NCBI RefSeq assembly: GCF_014839835.1
Contig: NC_071632.1
Span: 10,496,487-10,560,486 of the forward strand
Length of the DNA: 64,000 nucleotides
Source: Dryobates pubescens
Taxonomy: Eukaryota > Chordata > Aves > Piciformes > Picidae
Direction: 5' to 3'
The translations under genes and the position numbers were made by a program. The notes beneath the pieces are model-generated. The model was not told the DNA's origin. It searched no databases and was given only the letters and a program-made list of their open reading frames with translations. Below, in pieces: positions 42,201 through 51,200 of the stretch; position 1 is the stretch's first letter, and each line of letters begins with the position of its first letter.

Positions 42201-45200
42201 CCCCACTGCTCAGGTGGGGCTGACGGGGTGGCTGCGGGGCAGTTATGGGGGGCTGGGAGGGATTGTGAGGCGTATATGGGGAGCTGCTGGGGGGCTGTGA
42301 GGAGCTATGGGAGACTGGGGGTGTGATGAGTGGAATATGGGGGGATACGGGGGGTTATTTAGGGGTTATGGGGGGTCTATGTGGGGCTGTGCGGTGCCGG
42401 GGGGCTCTGGGGAGATCTCTGTGAGCCAGGGGAGGGGGTTTCTAGGGGTTTTCTGGGGGTGGTGGTGTCTCAGCCGTGGTGGGGGGTGGTTGCTGGGGGG
42501 GTCTCTGAACCACGGGGGGATGTGTGTGCGGTGTTTCGGGGTTCTCGCCGGGTAGGGTGTCTGGAAGCGGTCTCCAAGTGGGGTCTCTCCGAGCCGTGGA
42601 GGGGGTGTTTGGAGGGGGGTCTCTAGGAGGAGTCTCTGTGGGCGAGGGGGGGGTGTTGTTTCTGAGCCGTGGGGTGGGTTTCGGGGTGGTCTTTGGCAAG
42701 TCTCTGGAGGGGCTTCTCGGGGAGTTCTCGGGGGGTGTCTCTGGGCGGGCGGCTGCGCTGAGCAGTGTCGTGTCCCTGCTCCCCCTTCGTCTCCGCAGCT
42801 GCCCCTTCCCGCGACTGCCGCTGGACCCCCTGGGGACCGTGGGGGGGCTGCTCCCGCAGCTGCGGCGGGGGGCAGCAGCTCCGCATCCGCGCCTATACCC
42901 CGCCGACTCCGGGGGGCCGCTGGTGTCGCGACATCCTCCGCGATAACCTCCAGTATCGAGCCTGTGGGCTGCGGGCCTGCCAGGGTGGGGGCACAGGGTG
43001 GGACATGGGGGGCGGAGGCTTTGGGTGGGGGAGGGAGCTGTGAAGCATGGACGGGTTGGTTAGGGGGCACTGGGAGGGCCTGGGGGTCTCGATGGAGATC
43101 TGAGGGTGGTCAGGGGGTCTAAGGATCTCGGGGGGGGGGCCCGGGGCTCGGTCAGGGGCGTCTTGATGTGGGTGTCTGAGAGGTATTGAAGGGGATTGGG
43201 GGGGCCCGAGACAGTCGAGACGGGGCTCAGAGTGGGGGTTGGATGTGTCTGAGGGGTTCCGGGGGCATCTCGGGTGGGCTTCGGGGGCTTGTTAGAGGGG
43301 ATCGGTCTTGGGCAGGAGGTCTCAGAGGTGTTTCGGAGGGATCTCAGATGGGTCTGGGTCGGGATTGGAAGTCTCCGAGCGATTCGGAGGGATTTGGGGT
43401 TCTCGGGGGGGTCCGAGGGTCTCCAGGGAGTCTTGGAGGGGCCTGGGGGTGCTACTGGTGCCCACCCCAGCCTGCTTCACCCGCAGTGGCCGGTGCCTGG
43501 TCCCCGTGGTCGCCCTGGTCCCACTGTGACCGCAGCTGTGGCGGGGGGCGCTCCATTCGCAGCCGCTCCTGCACCCGTCCCCCCCCCAAAAACGGGGGGC
43601 AGCCCTGCCCGGGGGAGCGGCACCAGCTGCGCCTCTGCAACCCTCAGCCCTGCGGTACGGCGGGAGGGCGATGAGCCACCCCGGGGGGCAGGGGATTCCC
43701 GGGGGGCGGTGTGCCAGGTGCTCCTTAGCGGGGGGGAGGTAGGGGGAGAGGGAGGGCGCTGTCTGGGTGCTGGGGAGGGGGGGTCTGGGTGCTCCCAGGG
43801 GGAGATCTGGGTTCTGGGGGCGGATAGGGCTGGGTCATTCCTGGGGTCTAGGGGGCTCCCGGGAGGGATTGTAAGGGTGCTGTGAGGGTCTGGAGGGTTC
43901 ACTAGTGGGGGGCTGGGGGCTCCCGGGGGGTCTTTGGGTGCTGGGGGGGTCTGGATGCTCCCTGGTGGGATGTGAGGGTCACGGGGAACGTTGGAGGCTT
44001 TCCGGAGGGATATGGACGATCCTGGGGGGAAATCTGGGTGTTGCGGGGGTCTGTGAGTACTCCGGGAGGGTGCTAAGGGGTGCCCCGCCCCCAGGCACTG
44101 GGTGCCCCCCCGGCCTGGCACCGGTGCCCTGTGCCACCCAGTGCCCGCGGCACTGCCGGGACCTGCAGCAGGGACTGGTCTGCGCGGAGGGGCAGTCCTG
44201 CCAGCCTGGCTGCCGCTGCCCCAATGGTGAGTGCGGGAACATCCCGGGACCCCCCCGTCCCTGGGACTCTCCCCCCGACCCTCCATCACTCCCTGTCCCT
44301 CCCTCCAGGCACGCTGGAGCAGTCGGGGCGCTGCGTGCCCCCCAGCCAGTGTCCCTGCCTGTCCCGGGGAGGGCGGCTCTGGCCTGCCGGGAGCCGGTCC
44401 CGGGCCGGTTGCTGGAGCTGCCGCTGCAGCTGGGGGGTTCTGAGCTGCACCCCCAGGAGCTGCCCCCCGCCGCGCTGCGTCTTCAGCCGCTGGAGCAGCT
44501 GGGCAGCCTGCAGTGTCACCTGCGGCGGCGGCACAAGGGAGCGCTACAGGTGACACCCTGGGGACAGGGGACATGAGGACGTGGTGGGACGCTGAGCCCA
44601 GAGAAGGGAGCATGGCACCCAGGGGATGCAGAGCACACAGGACATGGCACCCAAGGAGCACGCATGTCACCTAGGGGGAGGCTATAGGGGGGAACGTGGC
44701 ACGCAGGAGGTACAGGACATGGCACCTACGGGACACGGCACCTACGGGACACGGCACCCAGGGAACACAGAGAACCCAGGGGACACATGGCACCCAAGGA
44801 TGGATTGGAGGGAGGACACCTGGCACCGGGGGGACATGCACAACACCCATGGGATATGCACCCAAGGGACATGCGTGGCACCCAGAGGGGGCTGCAGGGA
44901 GGAACAGGGCACCTAGAGGACATCCATGGCACCCAGGAGGGGCACAGCACTCAAGAGACACACGGAGGGGCTGTGGAAGGGAGATAAGGCGCCTGGGGGG
45001 CGGGGGGGGGACGCGCAATAGGCACCCAAGGGACACGGTACCCATGGCTGCTCGGGCTGCGGGGGGTGCGGACAGGGCACTCAGGGGACCCCCGTGTCCC
45101 GGCGTCTCCCGTGTGTTCCCTCCTCCCAGGACGCGGATCGCAGGGCGCTGCGCGGGGGCGGAGCGGCAGAGCCAGCGGTGCCAGGAGGGGCCATGCCCAC

Positions 45201-48200
45201 CCCTTTGCCCCTGGGCTGGGGGCCAGCGGCACCTGGGCGAGAGCTGGACCGGGGCGGGCTGCGAGAGCTGGTCAGTGACGGGGGGCAACCACTGCACCCT
45301 ATAGCCCACCCCCTGTGTGCCCCCCCATCTCCTACACCCCAAATCCCACTCCCCTCTCTGTGCCCCCCAGCACCTGCACACCCGAGGGCCCCCAGTGCCA
45401 GGCCACCCCCTGTGCTGGTGAGTGAACCCCCACACGGCACGGGCACCCCCGGGGTTGGGGGGTGTGGGATGGCACCTTGTGACCTCCTTCCCCCCGTCCA
45501 AAGCCTGAGGGGCTCATGGGAAGCCCCCGTGGGACCCCCAACCCTCCTGAGATGATCTTGGGACCCCAAACTTCCCGGATGGGCCCCAGGACCCCCAGCA
45601 CCCTCACTTTGGAGTATTCCGGGACTTTGAACCCCCCTGGGACCCCCAAAACTTCCCAGAGGACCCCAAGATCTCCATATCCCCCTGGGGACCCCCAACC
45701 TTCCCCCCACCCCGGGACAATCATGGGACCCTCAGTCCCCTCTGGGAAGGATCCTGGGACACCTAACTTCCCCCCTCCTTGGAGGGTCCCAGGACCCCTA
45801 AATCCCTTGGAGGACCCCCAAGCCCTCCTGGGAGGACCTGTGACAAGACCCTGGTGGCACAAGGGGACTCTGGTGCCCGTGTTGGTGGCTTTGAGGTGCC
45901 CTGTGCCCCATGTGGTGCCATGTGCTCCACATCCCCCCAGATGTGTGGGTCTGCATGTGGGGTGCCTGGACCCCCTGCAGCCGCTCGTGTGGCACCGGCC
46001 TGGCCACGCGGGAGGCCACCTGCACCCGCCTCGATGGCACCCACGGGGGTGGCACCCATGGCAACGGCACCCCTGGAGGTGGCATCCATGGAAGTGGCAC
46101 TCACGGCAATGACACTGGTGGAGATGGCACCCATGGCAATGACACCCATGGCAATGGCACCCATGGCAATGACACCTATGATGATGGCACCCCCGGCAAT
46201 GGCACCCATGGCAATGGCACCCATGGCAATGACACCTATGATGATGGCACCCCCGGCAATGGCACCCATGGCAATGGCACCCATAGGGAGGTCAAGGCCT
46301 GTTACCTGCGACCATGCCCAGGTAGGTGGCAGAGTGCCAGGGTGGGGGTGTCCCTGCAGGGTGTCCACCCACTGTCACCCTGTGCCACCCACAGCCGCCT
46401 GCCCCTGGGGCCCCTGGAGCCACTGGACGCCCTGCTCCTGCCAGACCCCCTGGCAGCACCGGCACCGGCACCGTCTGGGCACTGCAGGCTGTGTGGGCAC
46501 CGATGGGCAGAGCCGCCCCTGCAACACCTCGGGGTGCTCGGGTGAGCAGGGGGTGGCACCCACAACCTGGGCACCCAGTGCCAGCGCTCTGCATACTGCC
46601 TGGGCATGGGCACCCAGTGCCAGAGCCCAATAGGCATCCAGTTCCAGAAGTCCGTGCCTGGGCACTCCCTGACCATCTGTAGCCTCCTGGCCATGCTTGG
46701 TGCCCTTTGGGTGCCCCCCTGAGCCTTGTGTGTCCCCCCCCCGCAGAGCTGAGCTGTGTCCCCCCCTTCCGGTACCAGCCGTGTGCCCCCCCCTGTGCTG
46801 GGCTCTGTGCCAGCCTCCAGCACCCTCAGTTCTGCCCAGTGCCCTCCCGGTGCCAGCCTGGCTGCGTCTGCCCACAGGCAAGGAGGGGCATGAGATGGGC
46901 ACGAGGGGCTCTGGGGGGTGGGGGGCTATGAGAGGGGTAAGGGCGAGCCGGAGGGCACACGGGGGGCTGAGGCAGGACATGGGGGGCCATGAGGGACTGG
47001 GAAGGAGAGGGCATGAGGGGGCTTGGAGGGGCTGGGGCAGCCTCGGCGCGGGGCAGAGAGGGACAGAAGAGGCCGGGAGGGGCAGAAAGGGTCTGGGGAG
47101 GCTGCGGAGGGCTCCTGGGGCTGAGGACCGGCTTGGGGACACCCTGGCTGCTGTCGCGGGGCAGGAGAGAGCCAGGGGCCGTGGGGACTGTGGGGAGGGG
47201 TCTGACCTCCGCCCCAGACCTCCTTCCCAAACTTTAACCCCTCAGGGGCTGCTGGAGCAGTCGGGGGGGTGCGTGCCCCCCTCCCAGTGCCGCTGCCTGC
47301 ACCCCAGTGCCCCCCAGTCCCTGGCTGCCGGTGCCCGCGTCCGGCTGGGCTGCAAGGAGTGGTGAGAAAGGGGGACGGGGGGGCTGCCCCACACTTGTGG
47401 GGCACGAAGGAGGTGCTCAGCCCACCACCCCCAAACTCTTTTCCTTCTACCCCCTACCAGTGTGTGCCAGAACGGGACCCTGCAGTGCAGTGACAGCGGG
47501 TGCTGGGGTGAGTGGGAACCACCCCAGACCCACAGACAGCCCCACCCTGGACCCACAGACCCACACAGACCCTCCCCAGACCCACAGACCAACACCAACC
47601 TCATGGAACCCCCCCAGTCCACAGAGCTCCCTGGACCCACAGAAGACCCCCACCCTACAGAGCTCCCCAGCCCCACAGAACCCCAAGCCCCCTCCAGCCT
47701 ACAGTCTCCTGGACCCCGCCCAGACCCCCAGCCCATCCCCAGCCCCACAGATCCCCACTCAGCCCCACAACCTGCCCCTCAGGACCCCCCACGACCCCTC
47801 ATCTGCCCACCCCACACCAGGGGGCTCTCCCTTCCCCAAGCTGGGAGATCCTTGGGGGGGTCTCCAGCAGCTTTGTATGTGTCCCCCAGGGCAGCTGCCG
47901 CTGAGCCCCTGGTCAGAGTGGGGACCCTGCAGCCCCTGCCAGCTCCTGCCCACGCTGCAACCTGGCACTGGGGCACCGAGCCTGGCATGGCCGGGAAGGG
48001 GTGCACTGGATGAGGGGACACCAGTGGCTGAGTGGATGCCAGATGAGTGGACACCAGATGAGTGGACACCAGATGAGGGGACATTAGATGAGGGGACAGC
48101 AGCCAGTGAGTGGACACAGGGTGAATGGACATCGAATGAGGGGACACTGGTGGCTGAGGGGACACCGGTGACAGAGGGGACACCAGCGACAGAGGGGACA

Positions 48201-51200
48201 CCAGCTGAGTGGACACCAGTGGCTGAGTGGACAGTGGCTGAGACAACACTGGTGGCTGAGGGGACACCAGTTGAAGTGACGTTGGCAGCTGAAAGGATGC
48301 CAATGGGCAAGGGAATGCCAACGATGGAGGCAACATCAGCCAAGGGGACACTGATGCCCGAGGTGACACAGCCCAAGGAGACACCAGCAGAGGTGGCACT
48401 GCCTGAGGGGACCCAGGTGGCTTCACGGCAGTGGCGCTACCGGACCTGTCTGGACCCCCAGAGTGGCCTGGCCTGGGAGGGCCCCGCGGCTGCCTGCTCC
48501 TCTGAGCTGCGCCAGCAGCGGCCCTGCCCAGACACCTCCCTGTGCCAAGGTACTGGTGGGTGCCACTGGGGTGCCAGGGGTCTCACACCGGTGTGATGGT
48601 GGTGACATCCCTGTGACCCCACCTAGACTTCTGCCTCTGGAGCCCCTGGGGACCCTGGGGACCCTGCCTGGATCCCTGTGGCAGTGGCTACCGCCTGCGC
48701 CAACGCCAAGCCTGGCACCCGACTGGTGCCTGGCGCTGCCACGGGGCCCAGACCCAGAACCAGAGCTGCCCCAGTGACCCATGCCCAGGTAATGCACCCC
48801 TGGGACTCCACCAGTGCCCAGGTTGGGGGTGCCAGGAGCATGGCCAGGCCTTAGCCTGCCCCTGTACCAACCAATGTCCTTGTGCTGACCTCTGCCCCCA
48901 TGTTGAGTGTCTGCAGGGGCCCTGCACAGCTGGTACCTGCCCCATAGTGCTGCCCCTGCCCCACTGTGCTGCCCCTGCACTATAGTGCTGCCCCTGCCCC
49001 ACCGTGCTGCCCCTGCCCCACTGTGCTGCCCCTGCACTATAGTGCTGCCCCTGCCCCACCGTGCTGCCCTGCCCCACCGTGCTGCCCCTGCCCCACCGTG
49101 CTGCCCCTGCCCCTGCACTATAGTGCTGCCCCTGCCCCACTGTGCTGCCCTGCCCCACCGTGCTGCCCCTGCACTACAGTGCTGCCCCTGCCCCACCGTG
49201 CTGCCCCTGCACTACAGTGCTGCCCCTGCCCCACTGTGCTGCCCCTGCCCCTGCACCATAGTGCTGCCCCTGCCCCACCGTGCTGCCCCTGCCCCTGCAC
49301 TATAGTGCTGCCCCTGCCCCACTGTGCTGCCCCTGCCCCACGGTGCTGCCCCTGCCCCACCGTGCTGCCCCTGCACTATAGTGCTGCCCCTGCCCCACCG
49401 TGCTGCCCCTGCACTATAGTGCTGCCCCTGCCCCACTGTGCTGCCCCTGCCCCACGGTGCTGCCCCTGCCCCACCGTGCTGCCCCTGCACTACAGTGCTG
49501 CCCCTGCACTATAGTGCTGCCCCTGCCCCACGGTGCTGCCCCTGCCCCACCGTGCTGCCCCTGCCCCTGCACTATAGTGCTGCCCCTGCCCCACCGTGCT
49601 GCCCCTGCCCCTGCACTATAGTGCTGCCCCTGCCCCACCGTGCTGCCCCTGCCCCTGCACTATAGTGCTGCCCCTGCCCCACTGTGCTGCCCTGCCCCAC
49701 CGTGCTGCCCCTGCACTACAGTGCTGCCCCTGCCCCACCGTGCTGCCCCTGCACTATAGTGCTGCCCCTGCCCCACTGTGCTGCCCCTGCCCCACCGTGC
49801 TGCCCCTGCACTACAGTGCTGCCCCTGCCCCACCGTGCTGCCCCTGCACTATAGTGCTGCCCCTGCCCCACTGTGCTGCCCCTGCCCCACTGTGCTGCCC
49901 CTGCCCCACGGTGCTGCCCCTGCCCCACCGTGCTGCCCCTGCACTACAGTGCTGCCCCTGCACTATAGTGCTGCCCCTGCCCCACCGTGCTGCCCCTGCA
50001 CTATAGTGCTGCCCCTGCCCCACTGTGCTGCCCCTGCCCCACCGTGCTGCCCCTGCACTATAGTGCTGCCCCTGCCCCACTGTGCTGCCCCTGCCCCACG
50101 GTGCTGCCCCTGCACTATAGTGCTGCCCCTGCCCCACTGTGCTGCCCCTGCCCCACGGTGCTGCCCCTGCACTATAGTGCTGCCCCTGCACTACAGTGCT
50201 GCCCCTGCACTATAGTGCTGCCCCTGCCCCACCGTGCTGCCCCTGCACTATAGTGCTGCCCCTGCCCCACTGTGCTGCCCCTGCCCCACGGTGCTGCCCC
50301 TGCCCCACCGTGCTGCCCCTGCACTATAGTGCTGCCCCTGCCCCACTGTGCTGCCCCTGCCCCACCGTGCTGCCCCTGCACTACAGTGCTGCCCCTGCAC
50401 TATAGTGCTGCCCCTGCCCCACCGTGCTGCCCCTGCACTGTAGTGCTGCCCCTGCCCCACTGTGCTGCCCCTGCCCCACTGTGCTGCCCCTGCCCCACGG
50501 TGCTGCCCCTGCACTATAGTGCTGCCCCTGCCCCACGGTGCTGCCCCTGCCCCACGGTGCTGCCCCTGCACTATAGTGCTGCCCCTGCCCCACGGTGCTG
50601 CCCCTGCACTATAGTGCTGCCCCTGCCCCACCGTGCTGCCCCTGCCCCACGGTGCTGCCCCTGCACTATAGTGCTGCCCCTGCCCCACCGTGCTGCCCCT
50701 GCCCCACTGTGCTGCCCCTGCCCCACGGTGCTGCCCCTGCACTATAGTGCTGCCCCTGCCCCACCGTGCTGCCCCTGCCCCACGGTGCTGCCCCTGCACT
50801 ATAGTGCTGCCCCTGCCTCCTAGCGCTGCCCTCCTGCCCCACAGGCTGCTGGTGCCCCCCCGGACAGCTGCTGCAGAATGGGGACTGCGTGGCTGTCACC
50901 ACCTCTGGGGACAATGGCACTCGCCAGCTGCCAGCAGGGGAGGTGGCACAGCAGCAGTGCCACAACTGGTGAGTGCTGCTGCTGTGGGGTGGCGCCACTA
51001 GTGGGTGGCACAAGTGGTGGGTGCCACCACCAGTGTCTCTCCCGGCACAGCACATGCCAGAACGGGACCTTCGGCTGCCCGACGTCACCGTGTCCCTCCT
51101 ATGGGCCATGGTCACTGTGGGGACCCTGCTCCAGGAGCTGCGGTGGTGGCAACACCTCCCGGCACCGTGACTGCCGCCAGAGCGCCGGTGGCGTGGCCTG

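Larger units (their letters stand above)
36657..48789 (+). other. SSPO: SSPO main TSP1/TIL array (TSP1-4 to TSP1-16)
   Basis: TSP1 repeats recognised by WxxWxxC: 36660, 37274, 38662, 39284, 41065, 42050, 42803, 43489, 44480, 45955, 46397, 47900 and 48630 (starts approximate). TIL modules lie between, for example 37555-38186, 39526-39690, 44095-44380 and 46747-47361. Three exons carry lineage-specific in-frame repeat expansions (40142-40326, 46035-46292, 47996-48420). The step from TSP1-6 (ends 38913) to the next (from 39264) crosses only about 350 bp. Confidence 0.85.

Noticed and set aside
48947-50820. CRISPR-like regular array
   Set aside because: Direct tandem units without unique spacers in a vertebrate intron; it is a minisatellite.
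48907-50823. Many plus and minus ORFs of the [11 protein letters not shown] / [12 protein letters not shown] type
   Set aside because: These are translations of the 19-bp minisatellite inside an SSPO intron.
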